From Zunongwangia mangrovi (GTDB lineage: Bacteria > Bacteroidota > Bacteroidia > Flavobacteriales > Flavobacteriaceae), in NCBI RefSeq assembly GCF_900112105.1, contig NZ_FOKV01000005.1, positions 124,001 through 188,000 of the forward strand: 64,000 nt of DNA. Reading direction: 5' to 3'. This document shows positions 38,695-49,262 of this stretch, piece after piece. The notes under the pieces are model-generated. The model made no database searches, was not told the origin of the DNA, and worked only from the letters and a program-made list of their open reading frames with translations. A program made the position numbers and the translations under genes. The stretch's first letter is position 1; each line of letters opens with the position of its first letter.

Positions 38695-39093
38695 TTAGTA
38701 AACGTAACACAATACTTCACCACCAACATTCTCTGCTCTAGCTTGCTTATCTGTCATTACTCCATGAGAAGTACTTATGATAGCAATACCTAAACCATTT
38801 AATATACGTGGCAATTCTCCAGCACCGGCATATTTACGTAAACCAGGTTTACTTATTCTCTGGATATCTTTGATTACAGAGTCTTTAGTATCTTTATCAT
38901 ACTTAAGAGCTATCTTAATAACACCCTGCGCGGTGGTATCCTCGAACTTGTAACTAAGGATATATCCTTGATCGAATAAAATTTTTGTAATCTCTTTTTT
39001 AACATTAGAAGCAGGAATTTCAACAACTCTATGATTTGCTGCTACTGCGTTTCTAATACGCGTTAAAAAATCTGCAATTGGATCTGTATTCAT
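38695..39093 (-). CDS. rpsH: 30S ribosomal protein S8
   Basis: 132 residues beginning [20 protein letters not shown] and ending [20 protein letters not shown] then [14 protein letters not shown]8 binds the central domain of 16S rRNA and in E. coli represses the spc operon. The 55-base gap before it holds a small hairpin (GGTT and CC paired with GG and AACC around ATAA, 39114-39131), possibly regulatory but weak. Confidence 0.97.
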   Translation of the reverse strand: MNTDPIADFLTRIRNAVAANHRVVEIPASNVKKEITKILFDQGYILSYKFEDTTAQGVIKIALKYDKDTKDSVIKDIQRISKPGLRKYAGAGELPRILNGLGIAIISTSHGVMTDKQARAENVGGEVLCYVY

Positions 39094-39148
39094 TTATATT
39101 AATTTGCGACTATGGTTTTCCATAAGGAACCTATAATCAATTTATAAT

Positions 39149-39418
39149 TTACCAACTAGCCTTCTTAACCCCAGGGATAAGACCATTATTGGCCATTTCT
39201 CTAAACATTACACGAGAAACACCAAATTGTCTCATATATCCTTTTGGCCTACCAGTTAGCTTACAACGATTATGCAAACGTACCGGAGAAGAGTTCTTTG
39301 GTAATTTTTGTAAAGCTTCATAGTCTCCAGCTTCTTTTAAAGCTTTTCTCTTTTCAGCATATTTATCTACCAATTTTTGTCTCTTAACCTCACGGGCTTT
39401 CATTGATTCTTTAGCCAT
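39149..39418 (-). CDS. rpsN: 30S ribosomal protein S14 (zinc-free type)
   Basis: 89 residues, the long form without a zinc site: the segment [20 protein letters not shown] keeps a single Cys where zinc-binding S14 has CxxC pairs. The signature [20 protein letters not shown] follows. It starts three bases after rplE. Confidence 0.97.
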   Translation of the reverse strand: MAKESMKAREVKRQKLVDKYAEKRKALKEAGDYEALQKLPKNSSPVRLHNRCKLTGRPKGYMRQFGVSRVMFREMANNGLIPGVKKASW

Positions 39419-39421
39419 GTC

Positions 39422-39973
39422 TTAATTCTTTTTAAAAGGTAAACCTAGTTCAGTTAATAAGGATTTAGCTTCCTTATCAGTTTCAGCAGTAGTAACGAAA
39501 GTAATATCCATACCTGCAATTCTGTTCACAGCATCGATATCGATCTCTGGGAAAATAATTTGCTCAGTAATACCTAAGTTATAATTCCCTCTACCATCAA
39601 AACCATTAGCTTTAATTCCATCAAAATCACGTACACGAGGTAGTGCAGATGTAATCAAACGATCTAAGAATTCGTACATTCTATAACCACGTAAAGTAAC
39701 TTTGGCTCCAATTGGCATTCCTTTACGTAATTTAAATGTAGCAACATCTTTTTTAGAGATAGTTGCAACAGCTTTTTGACCAGTAATTGCAGTTAATTCA
39801 TCTACTGCATGATCAATAAGTTTTTTATCTGCAACAGCACCTCCTACACCTCGGCTTATAACGATTTTCTTAAGCTTTGGCACTTCCATTACATTACTGT
39901 AACTATATTCTTCTGTAAGAGATGATTTTATTTTGTCATCATACTCTTTTCTAAGTCTTGGTACGTATGCCAT
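39422..39973 (-). CDS. rplE: 50S ribosomal protein L5
   Basis: 183 residues including [36 protein letters not shown] and the C-terminal [21 protein letters not shown]5 binds 5S rRNA and contacts P-site tRNA. It starts two bases after rplX. Confidence 0.97.
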   Translation of the reverse strand: MAYVPRLRKEYDDKIKSSLTEEYSYSNVMEVPKLKKIVISRGVGGAVADKKLIDHAVDELTAITGQKAVATISKKDVATFKLRKGMPIGAKVTLRGYRMYEFLDRLITSALPRVRDFDGIKANGFDGRGNYNLGITEQIIFPEIDIDAVNRIAGMDITFVTTAETDKEAKSLLTELGLPFKKN

Positions 39974-39975
39974 AA

Positions 39976-40287
39976 CTATAATACTTCATTTGATTTTTTA
40001 GAAAATCTCACCTTCTTTCCGTCTTCTTCTTTATAGCCAACTCTGGTAGCTTTACCATCCTTAGTCACTAAAGAAAGATTAGAAATGTTAATTGGTGCTT
40101 CCTTCTTTGTAATTCCGCCTTGTGGATTAGAAGCGCTAGGCTTCTCATGTTTAGAAATCGTATTGATTCCTTCCACTATAGCTTTATTCTTGTCTGGAAA
40201 TACTTTTTGTACTTTACCTTGCTGACCTTTATGGTCACCTGCGATAACTAGAACTGTATCTCCTGATTTTATTTTAAGCTTTGTCAT
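39976..40287 (-). CDS. rplX: 50S ribosomal protein L24
   Basis: 103 residues with the KOW motif near the start ([20 protein letters not shown]) and the conserved INISNLSLV block. L24 starts large-subunit assembly and sits near the tunnel exit. It follows rplN by 12 bases. Confidence 0.97.
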   Translation of the reverse strand: MTKLKIKSGDTVLVIAGDHKGQQGKVQKVFPDKNKAIVEGINTISKHEKPSASNPQGGITKKEAPINISNLSLVTKDGKATRVGYKEEDGKKVRFSKKSNEVL

Positions 40288-40299
40288 TTTTTTAATGTA

Positions 40300-40668
40300 T
40301 TAAAGCACTTCAGGTGCTAATGATACAATTTTCATGAATTGCTTATCACGAAGTTCTCTTGCCACAGGACCAAAAACACGCGTTCCACGCATCTCTCCAG
40401 CTGGGTTTAATAGCACACACGCATTATCATCAAATCTAATGTAAGATCCGTCTGGTCTGCGCACTTCTTTCTTGGTACGAACAACAACTGCCGTAGAAAC
40501 TGCACCTTTCTTAATGTTACCATTTGGTGTAGCTTCTTTTACACTGACAACAATTTTGTCTCCAACAGAAGCGTATCTTTTCTTTGTACCTCCTAATACT
40601 CTAATCGCTAAAACTTCTTTAGCCCCAGTATTATCTGCTACTTTTAGTCTAGACTCTTGTTGTACCAT
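40300..40668 (-). CDS. rplN: 50S ribosomal protein L14
   Basis: 122 residues beginning [20 protein letters not shown] and containing [20 protein letters not shown] and [21 protein letters not shown]14 forms intersubunit bridges. It follows rpsQ by two bases. Confidence 0.97.
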   Translation of the reverse strand: MVQQESRLKVADNTGAKEVLAIRVLGGTKKRYASVGDKIVVSVKEATPNGNIKKGAVSTAVVVRTKKEVRRPDGSYIRFDDNACVLLNPAGEMRGTRVFGPVARELRDKQFMKIVSLAPEVL

Positions 40669-40670
40669 AA

Positions 40671-40928
40671 TTACTTCGCTCTTTCAATTATTTCTACTAA
40701 TCTCCAACATTTTGATTTACTCATAGGACGAGTTTCCATAATCCTAACAGTATCTCCTTCGTTGCAGTCGTTTGTTTCGTCGTGAGCTACATACTTCTTA
40801 GTCTTTAATACGAACTTTCCGTACATAGGGTGTTTTACTTTTTTAACTTCAGAAACCACTATAGATTTCTGCATTTTGTTACTAGTAACTACACCTATTC
40901 GCTCTTTTCTTAAATTTCTTTTTTCCAT
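40671..40928 (-). CDS. rpsQ: 30S ribosomal protein S17
   Basis: 85 residues with an OB fold: [20 protein letters not shown], then the signature [21 protein letters not shown]17 binds the 5' domain of 16S rRNA. It follows rpmC by 18 bases. Confidence 0.97.
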   Translation of the reverse strand: MEKRNLRKERIGVVTSNKMQKSIVVSEVKKVKHPMYGKFVLKTKKYVAHDETNDCNEGDTVRIMETRPMSKSKCWRLVEIIERAK

Positions 40929-40946
40929 CTTTCAGCAGAATAACAC

Positions 40947-41138
40947 TTATTGTTGTTCTCTTTTAGTTAACTCGGTAGCTAATCTCGCTATACTTCTCCT
41001 TACAGATCTTAACTGTATTGGGTTCTCTAATGGCGAAACAGCATGAGCCATTTTTAAATCTGCATATGCTTTACGAGATTTACCAAGCTCTTCCTGCAAT
41101 TCTGCAACAGACAATTCTTTAACTTCTGATTGTTTCAT
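40947..41138 (-). CDS. rpmC: 50S ribosomal protein L29
   Basis: 63 residues forming two long helices: KQSEVKELSVAELQEELGKS and SPLENPIQLRSVRRSIARLA. L29 sits at the tunnel exit where SRP and trigger factor dock. It follows rplP by 12 bases. Confidence 0.96.
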   Translation of the reverse strand: MKQSEVKELSVAELQEELGKSRKAYADLKMAHAVSPLENPIQLRSVRRSIARLATELTKREQQ

Positions 41139-41150
41139 AATTCAAAAAAA

Positions 41151-41570
41151 TTATTCTTGATAATCTCTAGCTACGATAAATTTAGTTCTAACAGGAAGCT
41201 TCTGTGCAGCAAGACGTAAAGCCTCTTTAGCAGTTGCCATAGGCACACCACCAATTTCGAACATAATTCTTCCTGGTTTTACAACAGCAGCCCAATATTC
41301 CACAGCTCCTTTTCCTTTACCCATACGAACCTCAAGAGGCTTTTTAGTGATAGGCTTATCTGGAAATATTTTAATCCACAATGAACCTTCCCTTTTCATA
41401 TAACGGGTAGCAGCAATACGAGCAGCTTCAATTTGACGAGCCGTAATGAAACTAGAATCAAGAGACTTGATACCAAAAGTTCCATTTGAAAGACGGTGCC
41501 CTCTCTGAGCAACACCCTTCATACGCCCCTTCTGTTGCTTACGATATTTCGTTCTTTTAGGTTGTAACAT
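41151..41570 (-). CDS. rplP: 50S ribosomal protein L16
   Basis: 139 residues beginning [20 protein letters not shown] with [20 protein letters not shown] and [21 protein letters not shown]16 shapes the A-tRNA site of the 50S subunit. It follows rpsC by 16 bases. Confidence 0.97.
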   Translation of the reverse strand: MLQPKRTKYRKQQKGRMKGVAQRGHRLSNGTFGIKSLDSSFITARQIEAARIAATRYMKREGSLWIKIFPDKPITKKPLEVRMGKGKGAVEYWAAVVKPGRIMFEIGGVPMATAKEALRLAAQKLPVRTKFIVARDYQE

Positions 41571-41586
41571 TTTTCTTTACTTTAAA

Positions 41587-42303
41587 TTACTTTCTACGAC
41601 GTGATTTATTACCACCTCGTCCGGAATTTTTACCACCCTGCTTCTTAGCTAAACCAACAAGCGGAGATAATTCTCTTTTTCCGTAAACTTCACCTTTCAT
41701 GATCCATACTTTAACTCCTAATCTACCATAAGTAGTATGAGCTTCAACTAAAGCATAATCAATATCGGCCCTAAAAGTAGACAAAGGAATTCTTCCATCT
41801 TTATATGCCTCAGAACGTGCCATCTCAGCTCCATTTAAACGACCTGAGATTTCAATTTTGATTCCTTCAGCATTCATTCTCATTGCAGCCGCAATAGCCA
41901 TTTTGATAGCACGACGATAAGAAATTCTATTCTCAATCTGTCTTGCTACACTAGCACCCACAAGGTGAGCATCAAGTTCTGGCCTTTTAATTTCGAAGAT
42001 GTTAATTTGAACTTCTTTGTCAGTGATCTTCTTAAGCTCTTCTTTAAGCTTGTCTACCTCTTGCCCACCTTTCCCGATAATAATACCAGGTCTAGCAGTA
42101 GTGATAGTAACGGTCACAAGCTTAAGGGTACGCTCTATTATTACCCTAGATACACTCGCTTTAGAGAGGCGAGCATGGATGTACTTTCTAATCTTATCGT
42201 CTTCGGCTAATTTATCACCGTAGTCATTTCCTCCGTACCAGTTGGACTCCCATCCTCTAATGATACCAAGGCGATTACCGATTGGATTTGTTTTCTGTCC
42301 CAT
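41587..42303 (-). CDS. rpsC: 30S ribosomal protein S3
   Basis: 238 residues from the ATG at 42303 ([20 protein letters not shown]). The KH domain contains [20 protein letters not shown], and the C-terminal domain [14 protein letters not shown] and [15 protein letters not shown], ending in a basic Gly/Arg/Lys tail. The frame is open 12 codons upstream into rplV, but the family starts at MGQK. S3 lines the mRNA entry channel. Confidence 0.96.
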   Translation of the reverse strand: MGQKTNPIGNRLGIIRGWESNWYGGNDYGDKLAEDDKIRKYIHARLSKASVSRVIIERTLKLVTVTITTARPGIIIGKGGQEVDKLKEELKKITDKEVQINIFEIKRPELDAHLVGASVARQIENRISYRRAIKMAIAAAMRMNAEGIKIEISGRLNGAEMARSEAYKDGRIPLSTFRADIDYALVEAHTTYGRLGVKVWIMKGEVYGKRELSPLVGLAKKQGGKNSGRGGNKSRRRK

Positions 42304-42310
42304 ACTCTTC

Positions 42311-42718
42311 TTAGCTTTGTGTATTATTGTTTTCGCCAAGCACTAATGTAACGTGATTGGATCTTTTTCTAATTCTGTGTGCACGACCCTGTGGAGCAGG
42401 ACGAAGTCTTTTTAACATACTCCCTCCATCTACACGAATCTCTTTCACGAACAATTCAGCATCCTCAAGACTAGCATCTTCGTTTTTAGACTGCCAATTA
42501 GCTATAGCTGACAATAATAGTTTCTCTAAACGACCTGCAGCCTCTTTTTGACTGAATTTTAATATATGAAGCGCTTTTTCTACTTTTTCACCTCTTACTA
42601 AATCCGCAACTAAACGCATTTTTCTTGGTGAAGTAGGGCAGTTATTCAACTTAGCAAAAGCCGTCTGCTTCTTAGCTTCTTTTATTTGCTCTGCTCTTTC
42701 TTTTTTACGAACTCCCAT
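42311..42718 (-). CDS. rplV: 50S ribosomal protein L22
   Basis: 135 residues with [20 protein letters not shown] and the C-terminal beta-hairpin [20 protein letters not shown] that lines the exit tunnel. The stop lies seven bases before the rpsC ATG. Confidence 0.97.
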   Translation of the reverse strand: MGVRKKERAEQIKEAKKQTAFAKLNNCPTSPRKMRLVADLVRGEKVEKALHILKFSQKEAAGRLEKLLLSAIANWQSKNEDASLEDAELFVKEIRVDGGSMLKRLRPAPQGRAHRIRKRSNHVTLVLGENNNTQS

Positions 42719-42726
42719 AGCTTCAA

Positions 42727-43005
42727 TTATTTTCTTCCTTTATTTTTAGCACCAGCATGACCTCTAAAAGAACGTGTTGGTGAAAATTCTCCTAACTTAT
42801 GACCTACCATATTCTCAGTAACATAAACTGGAACAAATTGCTTTCCATTATGAACGGCTATAGTTTGCCCAACGAAATCTGGTGTTATCATAGAAGCTCT
42901 AGACCAAGTTTTGATCACGGCTTTTTTCCCAGACTCTACATTATCAGCTACTTTTTTCTCTAATTTATAGTGAACGAAAGGTCCTTTTTTTAATGAACGT
43001 GCCAT
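42727..43005 (-). CDS. rpsS: 30S ribosomal protein S19
   Basis: 92 residues beginning [19 protein letters not shown] and ending with [21 protein letters not shown]19 is in the 30S head and contacts tRNA and S13. Spacing to rplB and rplV is 6 and 8 bases. Confidence 0.97.
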   Translation of the reverse strand: MARSLKKGPFVHYKLEKKVADNVESGKKAVIKTWSRASMITPDFVGQTIAVHNGKQFVPVYVTENMVGHKLGEFSPTRSFRGHAGAKNKGRK

Positions 43006-43011
43006 ACTCTA

Positions 43012-43839
43012 TTATTTCTTTCTACGTTCTACAATATATTTATTACTCGCCTTTGTTCTTGTACGGGTTTTAAAACCTTTTGCAGGTAAACCTTTTCTAG
43101 AACGAGGATGACCTCCTGAAGCTCTACCTTCACCACCACCCATTGGGTGATCGATTGGGTTCATCGCTACTGGTCTTGTTCTTGGTCTGATACCTAGCCA
43201 GCGTTTTCTACCAGCTTTACCAGAAATTTGTAATTGATGATCACTGTTAGATACTGCACCAATTGTAGCTAAACATACAGAAAGCACCCTTCTAATTTCT
43301 CCAGAAGGCAACTTAATAGTTGCATACTTTCCCTCTCTAGCTAGCAATTGAGCAAATGCACCAGCACTACGTGCCATCACAGCACCTTGACCAGCTCTCA
43401 ACTCGATACAAGAAACAATTGTTCCTAAAGGAATATTTGCTAAAGGCATTGCATTCCCGATTTCAGGGGCTACTGCTTCATTAGAAGAAACAATATTTTG
43501 ACCTACCTGAAGTCCATTTTGAGCAATAACATACCTTTTTTCACCATCTTGATAATTCAATAAAGCTATAAAGGCCGTTCTGTTCGGATCATATTCAATT
43601 GTTGCTACAGTTGCAGGAACGCCATGTTTATCGCGTTTAAAATCTACTATTCTGTAACGTCTTTTATGACCACCACCTTTGTAGCGCATGGTCATTTTTC
43701 CTTGACTGTTTCTACCGCCTGACTTTTTTAACGGAGCAAGTAAAGACTTCTCCGGCTTATCAGTAGTAATGGCGTCAAACCCATTAACTACTCTAAAACG
43801 CTGCCCAGGAGTAATTGGCTTTAATTTTCTTACTGACAT
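43012..43839 (-). CDS. rplB: 50S ribosomal protein L2
   Basis: 275 residues with [20 protein letters not shown], the central OB/SH3 domains and the C-terminal signature [20 protein letters not shown], including the His important for peptidyl transfer. It follows rplW by nine bases. Confidence 0.97.
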   Translation of the reverse strand: MSVRKLKPITPGQRFRVVNGFDAITTDKPEKSLLAPLKKSGGRNSQGKMTMRYKGGGHKRRYRIVDFKRDKHGVPATVATIEYDPNRTAFIALLNYQDGEKRYVIAQNGLQVGQNIVSSNEAVAPEIGNAMPLANIPLGTIVSCIELRAGQGAVMARSAGAFAQLLAREGKYATIKLPSGEIRRVLSVCLATIGAVSNSDHQLQISGKAGRKRWLGIRPRTRPVAMNPIDHPMGGGEGRASGGHPRSRKGLPAKGFKTRTRTKASNKYIVERRKK

Positions 43840-43848
43840 TTTTTAATC

Positions 43849-44139
43849 TTAAAGATTACTGTATAAATCAATAGTTTCACCTTCCGCCACCTGTACCATA
43901 GCCTTTTTATAAGCTTTAGTTTTACCAGTGATCATACCAGACTTTGTATATCTGGTTTTACGATCTGGGCGGACGTTAATAGTACGAACAGAAGTTACTG
44001 AAACGCCGTAAGCAGATTCTACTGCATCTTTGATTTCAATCTTATTCGCCTTATTACTTACCTCAAAAGAGAAACAATTGTTAAGTTCGCTCTCTGCGGT
44101 AGCTTTTTCTGTAATAATTGGTTTTATTAAGATACTCAT
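43849..44139 (-). CDS. rplW: 50S ribosomal protein L23
   Basis: 96 residues from the ATG at 44139 (MSILIKPIITEKATAESELN), the family's usual start; an ATG three codons earlier overlaps nothing essential and is less likely. It contains EIKDAVESAYGVSVTSVRTI. L23 is the main docking site for SRP and trigger factor. Confidence 0.95.
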   Translation of the reverse strand: MSILIKPIITEKATAESELNNCFSFEVSNKANKIEIKDAVESAYGVSVTSVRTINVRPDRKTRYTKSGMITGKTKAYKKAMVQVAEGETIDLYSNL

Positions 44140-44148
44140 AACGCTCAT

Positions 44149-44775
44149 TTAACTTAAATTCGACTCTAATCCTTCTAGAGACCCTTCCATAAACACAATA
44201 CTATTTGCATTTAATATTTTGTAAGTACTTAATTCTGAAACACTTACAACTTCGGAGCCTTTTAAATTACGTGACGACAAATATACGTTTTTATTTGACT
44301 CACCCAACACTATAAGAGATTTTTTCTCCTGAATACCAATGGCTTTCAAAACTTCAATGAAGTTTTTAGTCTTTGGAGTATCGAAAGAAAAATCTTCTAC
44401 GATAGTGATCGCTTTATCATTTGCTTTGATCGATAAAGCAGATTTTCTCGCTAAACGCTTCAAATTTTTATTTAATTTGAAACCATAATTTCTTGGGCGA
44501 GGACCAAAAATTCTACCACCACCTCTAAAAACAGGTGACTTAATACTACCTGCTCTGGCAGTACCAGTTCCCTTTTGCTTTTTAAGCTTACGAGTAGAAC
44601 CAGTGATTTCTGCACGCTCCTTTGCCTTATGAGTACCCTGTCTTTGATTAGCAAGATATTGCTTAACATCAAGATATACAGCGTGATCATTAGGCTCTAT
44701 TCCAAAAACAGAATCAGAAAGGTCTACCTTTCTACCTGTTTCTTTTCCTTTTATATCTAAAACTGCTACTTCCAT
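44149..44775 (-). CDS. rplD: 50S ribosomal protein L4
   Basis: 208 residues with the tunnel-loop segment [20 protein letters not shown] and [20 protein letters not shown]. In E. coli L4 also represses the S10 operon by attenuation. Its ATG overlaps the rplC stop by one base (TAATG), so translation is coupled. Confidence 0.97.
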   Translation of the reverse strand: MEVAVLDIKGKETGRKVDLSDSVFGIEPNDHAVYLDVKQYLANQRQGTHKAKERAEITGSTRKLKKQKGTGTARAGSIKSPVFRGGGRIFGPRPRNYGFKLNKNLKRLARKSALSIKANDKAITIVEDFSFDTPKTKNFIEVLKAIGIQEKKSLIVLGESNKNVYLSSRNLKGSEVVSVSELSTYKILNANSIVFMEGSLEGLESNLS

Positions 44776-45386
44776 TACTTTCTAATGATTACGTAAGAGT
44801 TCTTGTGTCCCGGAACACATCCTTTAACAACTAAAAGATTTTTCTCAGTAACTACTTTTAAAACTCTAAGGTTTTCAACTTTTACTTTTTCACCACCCAT
44901 TCTTCCGGCCATACGCATACCTTTAAATACGCGTGCTGGATAAGAAGCGGCACCAATAGAACCAGGAGCTCTTAAACGGTTATGCTGACCGTGAGTAGAT
45001 TGCCCTACACCACCAAAGCCGTGTCTTTTTACAACCCCCTGGAAACCTTTACCTTTTGAAACACCAGAAACATCAACAAACTCACCTTCTTTAAAGTGCT
45101 CTACATTAATGGTATCACCTAATTTATAATCTCCTTCAAATCCTTGGAATTCAACGACTTTTTGTTGCGCAGCAACACCCGCTTTTTTAGCATGCCCAGT
45201 AGCAGCTTTATTTGCAGTCTTTTTGTCATCGAAACCAAGTTGAAGCGCTTCGTACCCGTCAACCTCATTGGTTCTGACTTGGGTAATTACACATGGACCA
45301 GCTTGTATAACGGTACATGGGATATTTTTCCCATTCTCGTCGAAAATACTAGTCATGCCTATTTTTTTTCCTATTAACCCAGACAT
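44775..45386 (-). CDS. rplC: 50S ribosomal protein L3
   Basis: 203 residues beginning [20 protein letters not shown], with the loop [20 protein letters not shown] reaching the peptidyl transferase centre. It is preceded by a 142-base gap that contains a terminator-like hairpin, which is unusual inside this array. Confidence 0.97.
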   Translation of the reverse strand: MSGLIGKKIGMTSIFDENGKNIPCTVIQAGPCVITQVRTNEVDGYEALQLGFDDKKTANKAATGHAKKAGVAAQQKVVEFQGFEGDYKLGDTINVEHFKEGEFVDVSGVSKGKGFQGVVKRHGFGGVGQSTHGQHNRLRAPGSIGAASYPARVFKGMRMAGRMGGEKVKVENLRVLKVVTEKNLLVVKGCVPGHKNSYVIIRK

Positions 45387-45414
45387 AATTATTAATTATT
45401 ATTACTTATTTATT

Positions 45415-45517
45415 AAAAAAACAGGACAGAAAAATACTTCTGTCCTGAATGTATCTTTCCCGTTTTTCCTTCGCGAAACGCTTAGGACATTTTACCTATT
45501 CCTAAAATCAAATAGGT
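45415..45517 (-). promoter_or_regulatory. Candidate transcription attenuator between rpsJ and rplC
   Basis: On the minus strand CAGGACAGA, loop of eight, TCTGTCCTG forms a perfect 9-bp stem (45447-45422) followed by T7, a canonical intrinsic terminator 28 bases before the rplC ATG. Upstream, TGTCCT (45489-45484) can pair with AGGACA in the terminator's 5' arm, so it could act as an antiterminator. A further stem ACCTATT/AATAGGT lies at 45517-45494. No TAnnTTTG promoter was seen between the terminator and rplC. Confidence 0.65.
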
Positions 45518-45528
45518 TTTTTATTCGA

Positions 45529-45834
45529 TCACACTTTGATCTCAACTTCTACACCACTAGGAAGCTCTAATTTCATTAAAGCATCAATAGTCTTAGAAGA
45601 AGAACTGTAGATATCTAGTAACCTTTTGTAAGAACTAAGTTCAAACTGCTCTCTAGACTTCTTGTTCACGTGAGGAGATCTTAAAACAGTAAACACCTTT
45701 TTATGTGTTGGAAGTGGAATTGGACCAGTTACAACCGCCCCAGTTGTTTTAACCGTTTTTACAATCTTCTCAGCAGATTTATCTACTAAATTATGATCGT
45801 AGGATTTTAATTTTATTCTGATTTTTTGACTCAT
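45529..45834 (-). CDS. rpsJ: 30S ribosomal protein S10
   Basis: 101 residues from the ATG at 45834 ([20 protein letters not shown]), with [20 protein letters not shown] and [20 protein letters not shown]. The frame continues open upstream into fusA but the family starts at MSQKIRI. S10 also pairs with NusB in antitermination. It lies 10 bases after fusA and before the attenuator-like gap. Confidence 0.96.
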   Translation of the reverse strand: MSQKIRIKLKSYDHNLVDKSAEKIVKTVKTTGAVVTGPIPLPTHKKVFTVLRSPHVNKKSREQFELSSYKRLLDIYSSSSKTIDALMKLELPSGVEVEIKV

Positions 45835-45844
45835 TACCCTAAAA

Positions 45845-47956
45845 TTATTCGTTTGATGCCCCTTTTGCTGCTTTAATAACTTCTTCTGAAATATTAGAAG
45901 GAGTTTCAGCATAGTGAGAGAATTCCATAGTTGAAGTTGCTCTACCAGAAGAAAGTGTTCTCAATGTTGTTACATATCCAAACATCTCTGATAATGGAAC
46001 ATCAGCCTTTACTATTTTCGCTCCAGATCTGTCAGACATGTTATTTACCTGACCTCTTCTTCTATTAAGATCTCCTACGATATCTCCCATATTTTCCTCT
46101 GGAGTTACCACTTCGATCTTCATTACAGGCTCAAGGATCACAGCTCCAGCTTTTTTAGCGGCAGCTTTGAATCCCATCTTCGCAGCAAGTTCAAAAGAAA
46201 GTTGATCTGAATCCACAGGATGGAAAGATCCGTCTTTAAGAACTACTTTTAAAGTATCAACCTGGAACCCAGCTAAAGGTCCATTCTTCATTGCTTCCTG
46301 AAAACCTTTCTGAACAGATGGAATAAATTCTTTAGGAATACGTCCACCTTTAATTTCGTCAACGAACTGAAGACCTTTTCCTTCAAAATCTTCATCAACA
46401 GGTCCCATTTCAAATACGATATCAGCAAATTTACCACGACCACCAGATTGTTTCTTATAAACTTCTCTATGATCTGCAGCTCTTGTTACTGTTTCCTTAT
46501 ACTCTACCTGAGGCTGACCTTCATTAACTTCTACTTTGAATTCACGCTTTAAACGATCAACAAGAATTTCAATATGCAACTCACCCATTCCTGAAATCAC
46601 AGTTTGACCTGAAACTTCATCAGTTTTCACTTGGAATGTTGGATCTTCTTCAGCTAACTTAGCAAGCGCCATACCCATCTTATCAACATCAGCCTTTGTT
46701 TTAGGCTCCACTGCGATACCAATTACTGGCTCTGGGAAAGACATTGATTCAAGAATAATTGGCTTATCTACATCAGTTAACGTATCACCAGTTTTAATAT
46801 CTTTAAATCCTACAGCCGCTCCAATATCTCCGGCCTCGATCTTATCGATAGGCTCTTGTTTGTTTGAATGCATTTGATAGATTCTCGAAATACGTTCTTT
46901 CTTACCAGAGCGAACATTAAGAACATAAGAACCAGCATCTAAGGTACCAGAATAAACTCTAAAGAATGCTAAACGACCTACGAATGGATCTGTAGCAATC
47001 TTAAATGCTAAAGCTGAAAACGGAGAATCAACATTAGGTTTACGACTTTCCTCTTCACCAGTATCTGGATTCTCTCCAACAATAGCATCTACATCTACAG
47101 GAGAAGGTAAATATCTCATTACCGCATCAAGCATAGCCTGAACTCCTTTGTTTTTAAACGCAGAACCACACATCATTGGGATAATAGACATATCACAAGT
47201 TGCAGCTTTTAATGCAGCAATAATTTCGTCCTCTGTAATAGAATCTTCATCTTCAAAGAACTTTTCCATTAAAGCTTCATCATACTCTGCAACAGCTTCA
47301 ACTAGCTCAGCTCTATACTTATTTACATCTGCCTGAAGTTCTTCCGGTATATCGATAGTCTCGTAAGTCATACCCATATCCTCTTCGTTCCAGATAATCG
47401 CTTTTTTAGAAATAAGATCTACAACACCTTTAAAATCCATCTCTTCCCCAATTGGTACTTGTAATGGAACAGGGTTACCACCTAACATTTCTTTAACCTG
47501 ACGACAAACGTTAAAAAAGTCTGAACCCTGACGGTCCATCTTATTAACGAATCCTAACCTAGGTACACGATACTTATCAGCTTGTCTCCAAACAGTTTCA
47601 GATTGTGGCTCAACACCATCTACAGCCGAAAATAAAGCAACAACACCGTCTAAAACACGAAGTGAACGCTCTACCTCTACAGTAAAATCAACGTGACCAG
47701 GAGTATCGATGATATTCACAGTATACTCATGACCATTGTAAGGCCACGTACAATGTGTAGCCGCAGAAGTAATGGTAATACCACGCTCCTGCTCCTGCTC
47801 CATCCAATCCATAGTCGCAGCACCATCATGAACTTCTCCAATCTTGTGACTGATACCTGTATAATAAAGGATACGCTCTGTTGTTGTTGTTTTACCAGCA
47901 TCAATATGAGCCGCAATACCTATATTTCTTGTAAATTTTAAATCTCTTTGTGCCAT
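45845..47956 (-). CDS. fusA: Translation elongation factor G
   Basis: 703 residues. The GTPase domain has [19 protein letters not shown], the switch region [31 protein letters not shown] beginning and [10 protein letters not shown]. Domains II-V follow, with [18 protein letters not shown]. It drives ribosomal translocation. It lies between rpsG and rpsJ; tuf, which follows fusA in many phyla, is absent here. Confidence 0.97.
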   Translation of the reverse strand: MAQRDLKFTRNIGIAAHIDAGKTTTTERILYYTGISHKIGEVHDGAATMDWMEQEQERGITITSAATHCTWPYNGHEYTVNIIDTPGHVDFTVEVERSLRVLDGVVALFSAVDGVEPQSETVWRQADKYRVPRLGFVNKMDRQGSDFFNVCRQVKEMLGGNPVPLQVPIGEEMDFKGVVDLISKKAIIWNEEDMGMTYETIDIPEELQADVNKYRAELVEAVAEYDEALMEKFFEDEDSITEDEIIAALKAATCDMSIIPMMCGSAFKNKGVQAMLDAVMRYLPSPVDVDAIVGENPDTGEEESRKPNVDSPFSALAFKIATDPFVGRLAFFRVYSGTLDAGSYVLNVRSGKKERISRIYQMHSNKQEPIDKIEAGDIGAAVGFKDIKTGDTLTDVDKPIILESMSFPEPVIGIAVEPKTKADVDKMGMALAKLAEEDPTFQVKTDEVSGQTVISGMGELHIEILVDRLKREFKVEVNEGQPQVEYKETVTRAADHREVYKKQSGGRGKFADIVFEMGPVDEDFEGKGLQFVDEIKGGRIPKEFIPSVQKGFQEAMKNGPLAGFQVDTLKVVLKDGSFHPVDSDQLSFELAAKMGFKAAAKKAGAVILEPVMKIEVVTPEENMGDIVGDLNRRRGQVNNMSDRSGAKIVKADVPLSEMFGYVTTLRTLSSGRATSTMEFSHYAETPSNISEEVIKAAKGASNE

Positions 47957-47962
47957 TTTATT

Positions 47963-48439
47963 TTAGAATCTAAAGTGAGAGAATGCTTTGTTTGCTTCTG
48001 CCATTTTGTGAGTATCAACTCTCTTCTTAACAGCAGCTCCTTCTTCCTTAGCTGCAGCTAAAATTTCTGCAGCAAGTTTAGCGGCCATAGTTTTTTCATT
48101 TCTCTTACGAGCAAAACTAATTAACCATTTCATCGCAGTAGACACTTTTCTATCTGGTCTAATTTGCATAGGAATTTGGAAAGTTGCACCTCCAACCCTT
48201 CTACTTCTAACTTCAACATGAGGCATCACATTCGATAGAGCATCTTTCCAGATCTCTAAAGCAGTTTTTTCCTCATCCTGTTTTTTATCTTCTACGATTG
48301 CAATAGAATCATAGAAAATTTTAAAGGCAACAGATTTCTTACCATCCCACATCATCATGTTCACAAAACGCGTAACAAGTTGATCATTAAACTTAGGATC
48401 TGGCAAAAGTGGTCTTTTCTTAGCCTGTCTTTTTCTCAT
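47963..48439 (-). CDS. rpsG: 30S ribosomal protein S7
   Basis: 158 residues beginning [20 protein letters not shown], with [20 protein letters not shown] and [21 protein letters not shown]7 nucleates the 30S head. It follows rpsL by 25 bases and precedes fusA by six. Confidence 0.97.
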   Translation of the reverse strand: MRKRQAKKRPLLPDPKFNDQLVTRFVNMMMWDGKKSVAFKIFYDSIAIVEDKKQDEEKTALEIWKDALSNVMPHVEVRSRRVGGATFQIPMQIRPDRKVSTAMKWLISFARKRNEKTMAAKLAAEILAAAKEEGAAVKKRVDTHKMAEANKAFSHFRF

Positions 48440-48464
48440 TTCTTTACATTAAAAGTTTAATAAA

Positions 48465-48839
48465 TTACTTCTTAGGGCGTTTTGCACCATACTTAGATCG
48501 ACGCTGAGTTCTACCCTCAACACCTGCGGTATCTAAAGCACCACGAACAATGTGATACCTTACACCTGGTAAATCTTTTACCCTTCCACCTCTAACTAAT
48601 ACTATCGAGTGCTCTTGCAAATTGTGACCTTCACCAGGTATGTAGGCATTAACCTCCTTACCATTGGTTAACCTTACCCTTGCTACTTTTCTCATAGCCG
48701 AGTTAGGTTTCTTAGGAGTAGTTGTATACACACGAGTACACACACCCCTTCTTTGAGGGCACGAATCTAAAGCAGCCGATTTACTCTTCTTAGTTATCTT
48801 GGCTCTTCCTTTTCGTACTAATTGTGAAATTGTTGGCAT
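48465..48839 (-). CDS. rpsL: 30S ribosomal protein S12
   Basis: 124 residues with the decoding-site loops [20 protein letters not shown] and [20 protein letters not shown], followed by [14 protein letters not shown]. The Lys residues linked to streptomycin sensitivity in other bacteria (TPKKPNS and RVKDLPG) are wild type. It is the first gene of the array, behind a strong promoter match. Confidence 0.97.
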   Translation of the reverse strand: MPTISQLVRKGRAKITKKSKSAALDSCPQRRGVCTRVYTTTPKKPNSAMRKVARVRLTNGKEVNAYIPGEGHNLQEHSIVLVRGGRVKDLPGVRYHIVRGALDTAGVEGRTQRRSKYGAKRPKK

Positions 48840-48892
48840 AATTTCTTTTACAATATTTATTAATTTAAACCACCTTCTTTAAAAAAGGTGTG

Positions 48893-48922
48893 CAAAGGTA
48901 GAAATAAATTTCAAGTATTCAA
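48893..48922 (-). promoter_or_regulatory. Promoter of the ribosomal array (upstream of rpsL)
   Basis: On the minus strand TTG (48922-48920), a 19-base spacer and TACCTTTG (48900-48893) reproduce the Bacteroidota housekeeping promoter TTG-N19-TAnnTTTG exactly. A leader hairpin CACCTT/AAGGTG follows within about 20 bases, then an AT-rich stretch to the rpsL ATG at 48839. Confidence 0.85.
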
Positions 48923-49064
48923 ATAGTTAGAGATAAAAATAAAATAGGGAAATCAAACATCTCCTAACGCGCAGTTTTCACTTATACTTTATATAGAAAT
49001 CAGAATGAAACAAATCTAAATCACTAGTACAGATACAAGCAAAAATTTTTACTAATATTAAAGA

Positions 49065-49262
49065 TTAAAAATCCCAATTATTATTCCTGTATAGTGCAAT
49101 TACCACCAGAATCCCACCAATGATTTTTGAATAGTGATCAATTGTTTTATCAGTAATATTTCCCACACTCCAAACACCGTAAAAATTTATCCATAGTGAG
49201 ATTCCTAACAACGTTACTTCAATTTTGAAAATTCTTGTCGAAGCTTTTTTAATGTTTTTCAG
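49065..49262 (-). pseudogene. Small membrane protein reading frame lacking a standard start
   Basis: The minus strand holds an uninterrupted frame of 65 codons from the CTG at 49262 to a TAA at 49065-49067. It contains KIEVTLLGISLWINFYGVWS (first hydrophobic stretch) and IDHYSKIIGGILVVIALYRN (second), ending NNWDF. Composition, hydrophobic pattern and length look like a real two-helix membrane protein. No ATG or GTG exists in frame before an upstream stop; CTG (49262) or TTG (49211, 48 residues) are the only choices. Either an alternative start is used or the gene is decaying. Nothing supports a function. Confidence 0.5.

Noticed and set aside
39114-39131. Small bulged hairpin before rpsH as an S8 binding site.
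   Set aside because: Only six base pairs with a bulge; too weak without covariation support to list as a feature.
31769-48839. Search for a tuf, adk or map gene inside the ribosomal array.
   Set aside because: All gaps were checked and are too short; absence of these genes is a known variation and not a disruption.
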